This document shows positions 16,351 to 26,012 of a stretch of DNA of 41,032 nucleotides, piece after piece. The stretch's first letter is position 1; each line of letters starts with the position of its first letter. The notes below the pieces were generated by a model. The model was not told the DNA's origin and ran no database searches. It was given only the letters and a program-made list of their open reading frames with translations. The position numbers were made by a program, and so were the translations under genes. The stretch is from a bacterium (GTDB lineage: Bacteria > CLD3 > SB21), in assembly GCA_013360215.1 (NCBI GenBank), contig JABWCP010000029.1, forward strand, positions 1 to 41,032. The letters are read 5' to 3'.

Positions 16351-16360
16351 TCGGAGAATC

Positions 16361-16843
16361 ATGAAATCGTTGATCACACTTAAGGTCAATGGCGACCTTT
16401 ACGAAATTGCCGTCAAATCCAATCGCACTTTGCTTGAAGCGCTGCGCTACGATTGCCATCTTACCGGTTCCAAACAAGGTTGTGATATGGGCGACTGCGG
16501 CGCGTGCACGGTGTTAATTGATAACGTCCCTATCCAGGCCTGCATCACACTTGCGGTGGAATGCGTCGGCAAAGAAATCATCACCGTCGAAGGAATCGCT
16601 AAAGGAACAGAAGCGCATCCGCTACAGACGGCATGGAATAATCAAGGTGCATCCCAGTGCGGATATTGTACGCCCGGTTTTATGGTTGTGGCCAAGTGGC
16701 TTTTGGAAAAAAATCCTAATCCAAGCGATGTGGAAATCAAAGAGGCCTTGTCCGGCAATATTTGCCGCTGTACCGGTTATACTAAGATCATAACCGCCAT
16801 GAAAGAGGCCGCGGCGATAATGCAAAAAGAAAAAGCCGTTTAA
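16361..16843 (+). CDS. Molybdenum hydroxylase iron-sulfur subunit (xanthine oxidase family, small subunit)
   Basis: The 160-residue protein carries both [2Fe-2S] clusters of the family. Cys41, Cys46, Cys49 and Cys61 form the plant-ferredoxin-type site ('GCDMGDCGAC'), and Cys100, Cys103, Cys135 and Cys137 ('QCGYCTPG', 'NICRCTGY') form the second in the helical domain. It passes electrons from the molybdenum site in the large subunit, whose gene follows after 59 bases. Relatives include the small subunits of 4-hydroxybenzoyl-CoA reductase, carbon monoxide, aldehyde and purine hydroxylases. GGAGA at 16353-16357 supports the start. Confidence 0.95.
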   Translation: MKSLITLKVNGDLYEIAVKSNRTLLEALRYDCHLTGSKQGCDMGDCGACTVLIDNVPIQACITLAVECVGKEIITVEGIAKGTEAHPLQTAWNNQGASQCGYCTPGFMVVAKWLLEKNPNPSDVEIKEALSGNICRCTGYTKIITAMKEAAAIMQKEKAV

Positions 16844-16902
16844 TCGCGATTTGCGTTATAAAAATTTAAAAATTATTTGATTGATTACCGAAAGACATCA
16901 TA

Positions 16903-19305
16903 ATGATAAAGCCTAATCCGAAAAAAAATCAATTCTCTATTATCGGCAGACCCAATCCGAAAATTGAAGGATTGGAGAAGGCCAACGGATCCGCTCTGTA
17001 TACTGATGATCTGATGCTCCCCAATATGCTCATCGGAAAAATTTTGCGCAGCCCGCATCCGCATGCCCTGATCAAAAAAATTGATACTTCTAAGGCGGAG
17101 GCATTACCCGGCGTGAAAGCGGTAATGATCGGGACGGAGCTTACGGAAAAATACGGCGTTCTTCCTGCTTCGCAGGATGAAACCGTACTGGCTGTTGATA
17201 AAGTCTGCTATATCGGTGACGGTGTGGCGGCCGTAGCAGCGCTGGATGAAGAAACAGCGGAAAAAGCGTGCGAACTTATCGAAGTCGAATATGAAGTTTT
17301 GAAACCGTGCCTTACGATCGAAGATGGTTTTCGTGAAGACCTTCCTAAAATACACCCGCACACCAAACAAGCCAATGTAATGAAGGAAGTGCATCAAGAG
17401 TTCGGTGATGTGGATGAGGGTTTCAAAGAAGCCGATTTGGTTATGGAAAACGAATATTTCTTTGAAGGCAATACGCACTTACCTTTGGAACCGCATTGTG
17501 CTCTGGCTCAATACGGAAGCGACGGTAAACTGACTATATGGTCTTCGACGCAGACACCGCATTATCTGCATGTAGCCTTAGCCAAAGTGCTTCAAATGAA
17601 GCGTTCGCATATTCGTGTCATCAAGCCGCATATCGGTGCAGGTTATGGTGGGAAATCCGAACCGTTTGCATTGGAATTTTGTGCGGCATGGCTTTCCAAA
17701 AAAACCGGTCGTCCCGTGAAATTTTTATATACCCGCGAAGAAGTATTTTACGCGCATCGGGGTCGCCAACCGATGAAGATGATACTTAAAACCGGCGTCA
17801 AAAAGGACGGTTCGATCACCGCGATCCACATGCGTACGTTTCTAGACGGCGGATCGTTCGGAAGTTATGGCCTTGTGACTACGTATTATTCCGGCGTATT
17901 TCTGACGTTGCCTTACAAAGTGCCTCGATACAAATTTGATGCGTATCGTATTTATACCAATAAACCGGCCGGCGGGCCCAAACGCGGGCATGGTGCCGTG
18001 CAGCCTCGTTTTGCGATGGAATGCCAATTAGATAAAATAGCCGAAAAACTCGGTCTTGATCCGGTGGAGATGCGTCTCAAAAATAGTATCGAACCCAATA
18101 CGATGACGATCAATTCGTTTCGTGTCACCTCATGCGGTATCAAAGAATGCCTCACTTCTACGCGTGCGCGTTCGGAGTTTGATAAAAAGTACGCGTCATA
18201 TAAAAAACAAAATGGTAAAGTTATTCGCAAAGGTATCGGTATTGCGGCCAGCACATATATCAGCGGAGCGGGAAAATCCATCATTTGGAATGATATGCCG
18301 CATTCCGGCGTGCAGATCAAAGTGGATCGTGGCGGCGGTGTGACGGTATTTTGCGGAGCGTCGGATATAGGTCAGGGTTCGGATTCGATGTTAGCTTATA
18401 TTGCAGCGGAAGTTCTGGGTGTCGAAATATCGGATGTTCACGTTTGCCAAACCGATACCCATCTGACGCCGGTGGATTTGGGCAGTTATTCGAGCCGTGT
18501 CACTTTTATGGCGGGCAATGCGTGCATACAAGCGGCGGAGCGTATTAAAGAAATGATCTTTGAAATGGCGAGCCGTAAACTCGGTGTACCGGTAACTGAT
18601 CTTGATAACGGTAAACGATTGATTTTTTCAAAATCGGATCCGAATAAATTTATGGATTTCGTCGAAGCCGCAAACATGGCGGAATCAGCCTATGGTACGA
18701 TCGGTGCGACCGGCAGCTACAAGCCGCCCAAAATCGGCGGCTCTTACAAAGGCGCAGGTGCAGGTCCATCACCCTCATACACTTTTTCTACGCATATCGC
18801 TGAAGTGTCCGTGGATGTAGAAACCGGTGCGGTGACGGTAGAAAAAATATGGTCAGCCCATGATTGCGGGCGAGCGCTCAATCCCGTGATCGTTGAAGGT
18901 CAGATCGAAGGCAGTGTTTATATGGGTGTCGGTGAGGCGCTTTTTGAAGAACATATTTTTCATAAAAACGGATTGCATCGCAACCCCAGTATTCTGGAAT
19001 ATAAAGTGCCGACGATATTGGATACGCCCGAAATCGAATCCATTATCGTGGAGTCTATTGATCCCGAAGGCCCGTTTGGCGCCAAAGAAGCTGGTGAAGG
19101 CCCTCTCCACGCGGCGATACCGGCGATTGCCAATGCGATCTACAATGCCATCGGTGTACGTCTGGATACGACGCCATTTACACCGGATAAAATCCTGAAG
19201 GCTTTGGAAGAAAAAGAACTCGCTGAAAAAGGCGGTAACGGTCATTCCAAAAAACTTCGTGATATCGGCGCAAAAAAATTGGTATCCCATATCGCAACGA
19301 CCTGA
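16903..19305 (+). CDS. Molybdenum hydroxylase large subunit (xanthine oxidase family, HcrA-like)
   Basis: An 800-residue molybdopterin-cytosine-dinucleotide-binding subunit. The N-terminal a/b-hammerhead begins 'IGRPNPKIEGLEKANGSALY'. Cofactor-contact motifs are 'IGAGYGGKSEPFALE' (about 243-257), 'GGPKRGHGAVQPRFAME' and 'DIGQGSDSM'. The catalytic Glu is Glu732 in 'GAKEAGEGP'. The GHG and KEAGEGP variants remind me of 4-hydroxybenzoyl-CoA reductase alpha subunit rather than classical xanthine dehydrogenase, but the substrate cannot be fixed by eye. No FAD-binding medium subunit gene or MCD-cofactor maturation gene is adjacent; it ends beside a small transporter gene. Confidence 0.93.
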   Translation: MIKPNPKKNQFSIIGRPNPKIEGLEKANGSALYTDDLMLPNMLIGKILRSPHPHALIKKIDTSKAEALPGVKAVMIGTELTEKYGVLPASQDETVLAVDKVCYIGDGVAAVAALDEETAEKACELIEVEYEVLKPCLTIEDGFREDLPKIHPHTKQANVMKEVHQEFGDVDEGFKEADLVMENEYFFEGNTHLPLEPHCALAQYGSDGKLTIWSSTQTPHYLHVALAKVLQMKRSHIRVIKPHIGAGYGGKSEPFALEFCAAWLSKKTGRPVKFLYTREEVFYAHRGRQPMKMILKTGVKKDGSITAIHMRTFLDGGSFGSYGLVTTYYSGVFLTLPYKVPRYKFDAYRIYTNKPAGGPKRGHGAVQPRFAMECQLDKIAEKLGLDPVEMRLKNSIEPNTMTINSFRVTSCGIKECLTSTRARSEFDKKYASYKKQNGKVIRKGIGIAASTYISGAGKSIIWNDMPHSGVQIKVDRGGGVTVFCGASDIGQGSDSMLAYIAAEVLGVEISDVHVCQTDTHLTPVDLGSYSSRVTFMAGNACIQAAERIKEMIFEMASRKLGVPVTDLDNGKRLIFSKSDPNKFMDFVEAANMAESAYGTIGATGSYKPPKIGGSYKGAGAGPSPSYTFSTHIAEVSVDVETGAVTVEKIWSAHDCGRALNPVIVEGQIEGSVYMGVGEALFEEHIFHKNGLHRNPSILEYKVPTILDTPEIESIIVESIDPEGPFGAKEAGEGPLHAAIPAIANAIYNAIGVRLDTTPFTPDKILKALEEKELAEKGGNGHSKKLRDIGAKKLVSHIATT

Positions 19306-19483
19306 AACAAAGCGTTTTTTTTAGTGCGATAGACCTTATCATTTTGTTGTAATTTTTTTTACTTCCTACCGATTGCTATAGCTGTTGCATATCGAGCTGC
19401 ATGCCTGCTGTCAAAAATCATTTTTTTTCTAACGAAGCGTGTCATATTGGAATACGATTCGTTTAAATTGTTTAAGGAGCTTT

Positions 19484-19942
19484 ATGCGTGACTATGTATT
19501 ATTTGCCGTATTAGCGGGATTAGCATGGGGGCTGGGAGGGTATTTTGAAAAATCAGGATTGCGTGCGATGGGAATACCACCGATTGCAGGGATTACTTTG
19601 CGCACCGGAGTAGCGTTCATTTTATTAGCGTTATTATCCATACCGGCATGGAAACAGATTGCCAATGTAAACGATACGACGGCGTGGGTCATGATCATCA
19701 TCGGTGGCGGCGTAGTAGCCGGAAGTCTTGGCATGTGGAGTTTTTACAAATCCTTATCCACGACGGAAAACCTCGGAGTTACGTTGGCTTTGGCGTTTTC
19801 GATTTCACCGATCGCAGGCACTGTGATGGGATTATTCAAAAGCAATCAACCGATGAACTGGCAAACAGGTATCGGTTTAGTCACGATTATCATAGGCATC
19901 ATCATTCTCCAGACGTCGCATACACCGACAACCAAACCTTGA
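19484..19942 (+). CDS. Half-size EamA/DMT-type membrane transporter
   Basis: The 152-residue protein is almost entirely hydrophobic with about five membrane segments and one EamA repeat: 'AGLAWGLGGYFEKSGLRAMG' near the start and 'ALAFSISPIAGTVMG' in the second half. Ordinary drug/metabolite transporters have two such repeats in about 300 residues; single-repeat forms work as dimers. The ATG at 19484 is preferred because TAAGGAG at 19473-19479 precedes it; an upstream GTG at 19439 is in frame but poorly supported. The substrate is unknown. It stands between the molybdenum enzyme genes and a peptidase gene with a short gap of 45 bases. Confidence 0.85.
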   Translation: MRDYVLFAVLAGLAWGLGGYFEKSGLRAMGIPPIAGITLRTGVAFILLALLSIPAWKQIANVNDTTAWVMIIIGGGVVAGSLGMWSFYKSLSTTENLGVTLALAFSISPIAGTVMGLFKSNQPMNWQTGIGLVTIIIGIIILQTSHTPTTKP

Positions 19943-19987
19943 ATTTAATTGATCATAACAGCCTTCAACTCTACGAAAGGTGACGGC

Positions 19988-22219
19988 ATGAAAACATTCA
20001 TTCTGAGTATATTTTTGTTTCTGCAATGGCCATTGGTTTCGCAGGACAGCACGATGTTATCGTTGGAGCGAATTTTTGATTCCGATGAATTGCAGTCACG
20101 TTTTTTTGGTCCGGCGCGGTGGTTAAAAGACGACAAAGGTTATACGACGCTTGAAGTGTCGGATCGAGCGGAAGGTAAAGATATCATTAAGTATGATGCG
20201 GCTACCGGGACGCGTACCGTATTGATCGGCGCTGAAAAGCTAATACCGCAGGGGCAAACCCGTCCTCTCAAAATATCCGATTATTTCTGGTCTTCCGATG
20301 ATTCACGGTTATTGATTTTTACCAATACACGCAAAGTCTGGCGATATAATACGCGGGGCGATTATTGGGTACTGGATATTGGGACGGGAAAACTACATAA
20401 GCTCGGTGGTGCCGACGCCAAAACATCCACCCTGATGTTTGCTAAATTTTCTCCGGACGGTCAGCAAGTGGCGTATGTTAGGGAAAATAATATCTACACA
20501 GAAAACCTGTTAACCGGGAAAATCACACAATTGACTTTCGACGGTTCCGATGTCATCATCAACGGAACGTTTGATTGGGTATATGAAGAAGAATTTGGCT
20601 GCCGAGACGGATTTCGATGGAGTCCCGATAGTCGTGCTGTTGCATATTGGCAATTGAATGCTGAGGGTATCGGTGTGTTTTATATGATTAACAACACGGA
20701 TTCAGTTTATTCCAAAGTCATTCCGGTGCAGTATCCCAAAGCCGGATATCCGAATTCATTCTGTCGTGTCGGTGTAGTTTCTGCCAGCGGCGGTACTACG
20801 GTATGGATGCAAACACCCGGCGATCCGCGGGATAATTATATTCCTCGAATGGAATGGGCAGGAACATCAGAAGCCATCGTCATGCGACACCTCAATCGCT
20901 TGCAAAATACTTTGCAGATCATGCTCGGTGATGTAAAATCCGGCATTGTACAAACGATAGCCACCGATAAAGATAGTGCATGGATTGATATAGATGATGA
21001 ATTTAAAGTACTGGATGGCGGAAAAGGATTTTTATGGATTAGTGAGCGTGACGGATGGCGGCATGTGTATAAGACCAGTCGCGACGGTAAAAAAACGGAG
21101 CTTCTTACGCCGGTTAATTTTGATGTGATCAAAGTTATACTCGCACAAGAAAAAGAAAACATGCTTTATTATACGGCGTCACCCGAAAATGCTACGCAAC
21201 GTTTTTTATATCGCATGAAAATGGACGGTAAAGGGAAAGCCGAACGCATTACAACGGAGACCGGAGGTTGGCATGATTATCAGATTTCGCCCGATGCAAA
21301 ATACGCGATACATAAATATTCGTCTATGCAACTGCCACAAATAGTTGAAGTTGTAGACCTTCCGAAACATAAAACATTACGTACTCTGGAAGACAATCTG
21401 GCTTTGCGTCAACGACTGGCAGGGTTAAAAATAAATGCACCGGAGTTTTTTAAAATTGAAGCCGGCAATGGGTTGATGTTAGACGGGTGGATGCTTAAAC
21501 CGGCATCCTTTGATGCGACGAAAAAATATCCTCTCTTTGTTTTTGTCTATGGCGAACCTGCCGAACAAACAGTAGCCGATAATTGGGATGGCGCTGATTA
21601 TTTGTGGCATCAGATGCTCGCTCAGCAAGGATATATCGTGATCAGCTTAGATCCGCGTGGTACACCTGCGCCGCGGGGCAGAGCTTGGCGTAAAGCGATA
21701 TATAAACAATTAGGATGGCTTGCTCCGATGGATTTGGCTGAAGGAGTGCGTCGTGTGACGACGTGGCCTTATATTGACAAGTCGCGTGTGGGCATCTGGG
21801 GCTGGAGCGGCGGCGGCGCTTCGACATTGCAGTCGATGTTTAGATTTCCGGACGTATTTCACGTCGGCATGTGTGTTTCACCCGTGACGGATCAGCGAAA
21901 CTATGATAATATATATACCGAGCGTTATATGGGTTTTCCCAAAGATAACCTGGAATGGTTCTTAAAAGCTTCGCCGATCAGCTATGTACAAAATCTGAAA
22001 GGAAAACTCTTACTGGTGCACGGTACAGGTGATGACAATGTACATTATCAGAATACGGAAATGTTGATTAATGCGCTGATCGCGGCAGGAAAACCGTTTG
22101 ATATGATGGCTTACCCCAATCGAACGCACAATATTGATGAAGGAGACGGAACCTCGTTGCATCTGTATTCGCTATTGACACGGTACCTCAAGGAACATCT
22201 TAAACCGGGGCCGCAATAA
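19988..22219 (+). CDS. Dipeptidyl peptidase IV-like S9 prolyl peptidase, exported
   Basis: The 743-residue precursor has a signal peptide (residues 1-20, ending 'LVSQ'). Residues about 45-480 form the DPP4 N-terminal beta-propeller with 'FDWVYEEEFGCRDGFRWSPD', containing the Glu-Glu pair that binds the substrate N-terminus. The catalytic alpha/beta-hydrolase domain has the triad Ser607 ('GWSGGG'), Asp682 ('HGTGDDNVH') and His714 ('NRTHN'). The enzyme removes Xaa-Pro or Xaa-Ala dipeptides from peptide N-termini in the periplasm or at the surface, a common trait of protein-degrading FCB bacteria. ATG 19988 is chosen because AAAGGTGA precedes it and the signal peptide starts there, rather than the in-frame upstream ATG at 19949. 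Confidence 0.95.
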   Translation: MKTFILSIFLFLQWPLVSQDSTMLSLERIFDSDELQSRFFGPARWLKDDKGYTTLEVSDRAEGKDIIKYDAATGTRTVLIGAEKLIPQGQTRPLKISDYFWSSDDSRLLIFTNTRKVWRYNTRGDYWVLDIGTGKLHKLGGADAKTSTLMFAKFSPDGQQVAYVRENNIYTENLLTGKITQLTFDGSDVIINGTFDWVYEEEFGCRDGFRWSPDSRAVAYWQLNAEGIGVFYMINNTDSVYSKVIPVQYPKAGYPNSFCRVGVVSASGGTTVWMQTPGDPRDNYIPRMEWAGTSEAIVMRHLNRLQNTLQIMLGDVKSGIVQTIATDKDSAWIDIDDEFKVLDGGKGFLWISERDGWRHVYKTSRDGKKTELLTPVNFDVIKVILAQEKENMLYYTASPENATQRFLYRMKMDGKGKAERITTETGGWHDYQISPDAKYAIHKYSSMQLPQIVEVVDLPKHKTLRTLEDNLALRQRLAGLKINAPEFFKIEAGNGLMLDGWMLKPASFDATKKYPLFVFVYGEPAEQTVADNWDGADYLWHQMLAQQGYIVISLDPRGTPAPRGRAWRKAIYKQLGWLAPMDLAEGVRRVTTWPYIDKSRVGIWGWSGGGASTLQSMFRFPDVFHVGMCVSPVTDQRNYDNIYTERYMGFPKDNLEWFLKASPISYVQNLKGKLLLVHGTGDDNVHYQNTEMLINALIAAGKPFDMMAYPNRTHNIDEGDGTSLHLYSLLTRYLKEHLKPGPQ

Positions 22220-22255
22220 AATGTATTCGTCGAAATTTGAAAGATCATTGTTTTG

Positions 22256-23443
22256 GTGAAAACACTTCGACATGCCATCGTTTGGTTTGCTGTTATTTGC
22301 TGTGTTATGGCCGTATCCTTGTTGTTTGAGAAACCGCGTGATGCGGCGTTAGCTTTTTTGTTTATTATAGATATGGCTACGCCGGAGGCCTCCGATCTTT
22401 ATCAAGTCGTAACGGATGAAATAGTTGTCACACATGATTCTCTTGATCGTGAGTCAAAAAAAACGCTGTATTATTCTATTTATTCGCCACCCGGAAATCA
22501 TAAAAAATCAGCGATCATCATGGCGCATGGGTTTACTGAAAAAGGAAACAACGATCGAAGGTTACAACGTATGGCGCATCGTATGGCGCGTGCCGGTTTT
22601 ATTGTAATGACGCCTGAGTTTCCTATGATGCGGCGGTTTCGTATAAGTATGGAAGATGCAGACAACACCATGGAAGCTTTTCGTATAGTGAAGCAACGAC
22701 CGGATGTTGACTCGTCGTCTATCGGTTTGATGGGATTCAGTTATGGTGCGGGTCCGGTTATTATGGCGTTATCTGATTCTTCGATCAGAGATCAAGTACG
22801 CTTTGGTGTTATTTTTGGGGGTTATTTTGATATTCGAAAAACACTCAAATATACTTTAACAGGATATTACACGACCGATACCGGTCAAGAAATGCGCTCT
22901 GTATCTAAAAATAATGACCGATGGAAATTTCTATTGGGCAATATACCGGAAAGTGGGAACGAAAAATCGCTGGTTATTTTTAAATCTATAATCGCTCAAA
23001 AAATAACGGATGCCGGATATGACCCCGGGAAAAATTTTCTTTCATTGGATAGCACGCATCAATCACTGTATCGATTTATAGAAAATCAGAATCCCTCGGC
23101 TTTTGATGTATTGTACGCAGCTTTACCCAACGATTTTCGTTCTAAATTAGAATTGGCTGATCTTACGTCGTATGCGCACTTAATTCACTCCTACATGATC
23201 ATCGGCCACAGTGATCAGGATCGTGTCGTCCCGTACACCGAGAGTTTAGCATTAGCAAAAAATCTCACTTCGGCACCGGCTCCTTTTGTAGCTGTTACAA
23301 GTTTATTCACACACGTCAATTTAAAGATCGAATGGGGTTCTTTAACCCAAATTTTTACTGAAACGATTCAGGGATTTTTTCGATTATGGAAAATGACGTA
23401 TCATATTATGCGTATGCGTCATATACCGGTAGCCATTGCATAG
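22256..23443 (+). CDS. Alpha/beta hydrolase with N-terminal membrane segment
   Basis: A 395-residue hydrolase, probably anchored or exported through residues about 5-25. The fold is visible as 'SAIIMAHGFTEKGNNDRR' (oxyanion-strand region), the nucleophile elbow 'GLMGFSYGAGPVIMAL' (Ser), the acid in 'GHSDQDRVVPY' and the base in 'LFTHVNL'. It could be an esterase, lipase or peptidase; no diagnostic substrate motif was seen. Start choice is uncertain: there is no in-frame ATG until 22308, so GTG at 22256 (or the adjacent TTG at 22253) is proposed. It follows the peptidase by 36 bases and is followed by the barrel gene, so an envelope operon is likely. Confidence 0.83.
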   Translation: MKTLRHAIVWFAVICCVMAVSLLFEKPRDAALAFLFIIDMATPEASDLYQVVTDEIVVTHDSLDRESKKTLYYSIYSPPGNHKKSAIIMAHGFTEKGNNDRRLQRMAHRMARAGFIVMTPEFPMMRRFRISMEDADNTMEAFRIVKQRPDVDSSSIGLMGFSYGAGPVIMALSDSSIRDQVRFGVIFGGYFDIRKTLKYTLTGYYTTDTGQEMRSVSKNNDRWKFLLGNIPESGNEKSLVIFKSIIAQKITDAGYDPGKNFLSLDSTHQSLYRFIENQNPSAFDVLYAALPNDFRSKLELADLTSYAHLIHSYMIIGHSDQDRVVPYTESLALAKNLTSAPAPFVAVTSLFTHVNLKIEWGSLTQIFTETIQGFFRLWKMTYHIMRMRHIPVAIA

Positions 23444-23465
23444 CCCATCAGATAATTTAAAACAG

Positions 23466-24647
23466 ATGATGATTGAAACGGCAAATATAATTTCACTCAG
23501 GCGGCTTTTTGTTTTGAGTTGGTTTTTTGTAACCACGATCTGCGGGCAAAATTTGTATGAGAATCTGCAAAGCAGTTCAGGTGACACACCAGTGGATGTA
23601 TCACGTCGCACCAAAGGGCGTCGTTTTACGCCTATACCTTTGGTGAATTATACATCCGATGACGGTACGGGTTATGGTCTTCGTATGTGCGTGTATGACT
23701 ATGATAGTGTCACGGTGCCGTATCGTCGTGCTTTGAAAGCACAGTACTTTGTGACGACAGAGGGAAAATGGGCGCATGTGTTGTCTTTGGATTATCCGAA
23801 TTTTCTTAAAGGTCACCGTTTTGATTTCGAGTTAGCTTACGATAAGCTCGAGTTTGCCAATTATTACGGAGAACTTTCTAATCATATGGTGGATAGTTTG
23901 CGTTTGAGTAAATCACAACGAACTTTTCGTCAAGCTACACCGAGCGCATCCCTAACATGGATTTATGATCTGCATGGGCCATGGCGCCTTCGCGGCGGTG
24001 TGAGTATTCGCCATACTTCGGTCAAGCCCAATGCTGATTCAGGTAATATCCTTAAGGAACTGAAACCGGTGGGTTATAAAGGTGGTGTATTGTGGAAATT
24101 GGACGCTGCCATGCGATATGATACACGTGATAATTATATCAATTCCACGCGCGGGATATTAGAAGAGTTGCTTGTAGAATATAAAATAGGAGGAGAAGGG
24201 GATTATCAGGGGTGGCTCGCGAGTTATGAACATCGGCATTTCATTCCTATCACACCAAGTGTCGTGGCGGGATATCGTTTAGCGGCTGATCAAGTCTTTG
24301 GACAGATACCATTTTATGACGAATTGAAGCTGGGTGGTGAAGGTTCGGTGCGCGGTATGCCGTCGGCAAGGCGACGCGGGCAAGGTCGTTTTTTGGTTAA
24401 TACCGAACTGCGATGGCGTGGAATACATTTGTCGGATCGCCGTAATATGATGCTTGGGGTTATACTATTCACCGATGCGGGGCAAATTTATAAACGGAAA
24501 GACGGGCCATCCCTGATACCAAAAAACTGGCATGCCGGATACGGCGGAGGGCTTCGATTTTATTGGCATAGCACGATTATACGAACCGATTATGGCATTT
24601 CCGAAGGCGGAAGCGGTTTATACATTTTATTTTCACAGGTATTTTGA
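23466..24647 (+). CDS. Omp85/BamA-type outer-membrane barrel without POTRA domains
   Basis: The 393-residue protein opens with a signal peptide ending near 'TTICGQ' and then goes directly into beta-strand-rich sequence. 'GGEGSVRGMPSARRRGQG' contains the VRG of Omp85 loop 6, and the last strand ends in Phe ('LYILFSQVF'), as outer-membrane barrels do. BamA and TamA carry N-terminal POTRA repeats, but no room for them exists here, so this is a barrel-only (surface antigen/D15-like) form, comparable to patatin-linked or lipid-related members. Function unknown. Adjacent ATGs at 23466 and 23469 are the best starts; the frame extends back to a TTG at 23436 overlapping the previous gene. Confidence 0.86.
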   Translation: MMIETANIISLRRLFVLSWFFVTTICGQNLYENLQSSSGDTPVDVSRRTKGRRFTPIPLVNYTSDDGTGYGLRMCVYDYDSVTVPYRRALKAQYFVTTEGKWAHVLSLDYPNFLKGHRFDFELAYDKLEFANYYGELSNHMVDSLRLSKSQRTFRQATPSASLTWIYDLHGPWRLRGGVSIRHTSVKPNADSGNILKELKPVGYKGGVLWKLDAAMRYDTRDNYINSTRGILEELLVEYKIGGEGDYQGWLASYEHRHFIPITPSVVAGYRLAADQVFGQIPFYDELKLGGEGSVRGMPSARRRGQGRFLVNTELRWRGIHLSDRRNMMLGVILFTDAGQIYKRKDGPSLIPKNWHAGYGGGLRFYWHSTIIRTDYGISEGGSGLYILFSQVF

Positions 24648-24680
24648 TCTGATTCACAGATCACTAGAGCCCTTATTAAA

Positions 24681-24710
24681 ACAAAAAACGGCGAGTTTAG
24701 CTCGCCGTTT
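24681..24710 (-). terminator. Terminator downstream of icd (leftward)
   Basis: AAACGGCGAG (24686-24695) pairs perfectly with CTCGCCGTTT (24701-24710) around TTTAG. Read leftward, the stem is followed by TTTTTTGTTTT, so it ends the icd transcript. Read rightward, the T run starts later (after 'CATATTTAC'), so it may weakly terminate the barrel gene too. Confidence 0.85.
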
Positions 24711-24730
24711 CATATTTACTTTTTTTGGTA

Positions 24731-25966
24731 TTACATATTTGCGATGATCGCATCGCCAAATTCGCTACACTTGATTTCTTTTGCACCATCCATCAGGCGG
24801 GCAAAATCATAGGTAACCGTTTTTTTTGCGATCGAGGTTTCAAGTCCTTTGATCAAAAGATCGGCAACTTCATTCCAACCCATATAGCGAAACATCATTT
24901 CGCCGGACAATATCACCGAACCGGGGTTGACTTTATCTAAATCGGCGTATTTAGGTGCTGTGCCGTGTGTAGCCTCAAATACGGCATGACCGGTGATATA
25001 ATTGATATTACCGCCCGGAGCTATACCGATGCCGCCGACTTGTGCAGCTAAGGCATCCGACAGATAATCACCGTTGAGGTTCATCGTGGCAATGACATCA
25101 AAATCTTCCGGCCGCGTCAGTACTTGCTGTAGTGTGATGTCGGCGATAGCGTCTTTGATGATAACACCACTAGGCAATTTGACCCACGGCCCGCCGTCAA
25201 TTTCCACACCTCCGAATTCGCGTTTGGCTAATTCATAACCCCAATCACGAAATGCACCTTCGGTGTATTTCATGATATTGCCTTTGTGCACAAGCGTCAC
25301 GCTCTTACGTTTTTGTGCGATGGCATATTGGATGGCGGAGCGAATCAAGCGTTCGGAACCTTCGCGTGATACCGGTTTGATACCGATGCCGCTCGTTTCG
25401 GGGAATCGTACTTTTTTAACGCCCATCTCATTTTGAAGCCAGGCGATTACTTTTTTAGCTTCCGGAGATCCTTCTTTCCATTCGATACCGGCGTAGATGT
25501 CTTCCGTATTTTCGCGGAAAATCACCATATCCACTTTTTCGGGGCGTTTGACAGGAGAGGGAACGCCGTTAAAATAACGCACAGGGCGTAAACAGACATA
25601 TAGATCGAGTGTTTGACGTAAGGCTACATTGAGACTGCGAATGCCTCCGCCCACCGGTGTCGTGAGGGGACCCTTGATCGAAACGAGATACTCTTTGCAA
25701 GCAGTGATGGTATCATCGGGAAGCCAAGTATTGTATTGATCAAATGATTTTTGTCCGGCATATACTTCAAACCAATGAATTTTTTTCTTACCGCCATAAG
25801 CTTTTTGTACAGCGGCATCAAACACACGTACCGATGCACGCCAAATGTCACGACCGGTACCATCACCTTCGATAAACGGTATGACCGGATTATCGGGTAC
25901 TTGGAGTACACCGTTTTGGATTGAAATTTTTTGACCTTCTTTGGGGGGAGTAATGTCTTTGTACAC
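24731..25966 (-). CDS. icd: NADP-dependent isocitrate dehydrogenase
   Basis: The 411-residue enzyme oxidatively decarboxylates isocitrate to 2-oxoglutarate in the TCA cycle. Matches to E. coli Icd include '[12 protein letters not shown]', '[14 protein letters not shown]' with Ser111 at the position of the AceK-phosphorylated Ser113, '[16 protein letters not shown]', '[18 protein letters not shown]' and '[18 protein letters not shown]', whose Lys-Tyr pair marks NADP specificity. The start is GTG at 25966: AAGGA sits eight bases upstream and the length then equals the family norm, whereas the frame extends open to 26059 without a ribosome-binding site. A good promoter lies upstream and a terminator downstream, so it is monocistronic. 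Confidence 0.96.
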   Translation of the reverse strand: MYKDITPPKEGQKISIQNGVLQVPDNPVIPFIEGDGTGRDIWRASVRVFDAAVQKAYGGKKKIHWFEVYAGQKSFDQYNTWLPDDTITACKEYLVSIKGPLTTPVGGGIRSLNVALRQTLDLYVCLRPVRYFNGVPSPVKRPEKVDMVIFRENTEDIYAGIEWKEGSPEAKKVIAWLQNEMGVKKVRFPETSGIGIKPVSREGSERLIRSAIQYAIAQKRKSVTLVHKGNIMKYTEGAFRDWGYELAKREFGGVEIDGGPWVKLPSGVIIKDAIADITLQQVLTRPEDFDVIATMNLNGDYLSDALAAQVGGIGIAPGGNINYITGHAVFEATHGTAPKYADLDKVNPGSVILSGEMMFRYMGWNEVADLLIKGLETSIAKKTVTYDFARLMDGAKEIKCSEFGDAIIANM

Positions 25967-26012
25967 GGTTGGCTTCCTTATCGTGGTGAATGATGTGACG
26001 AAATGGTTTGAA

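Noticed and set aside
18853-19290. A 145-codon frame antisense to the molybdenum hydroxylase large subunit.
   Set aside because: It is the shadow of a strongly conserved coding strand, with no start signal or plausible domain.
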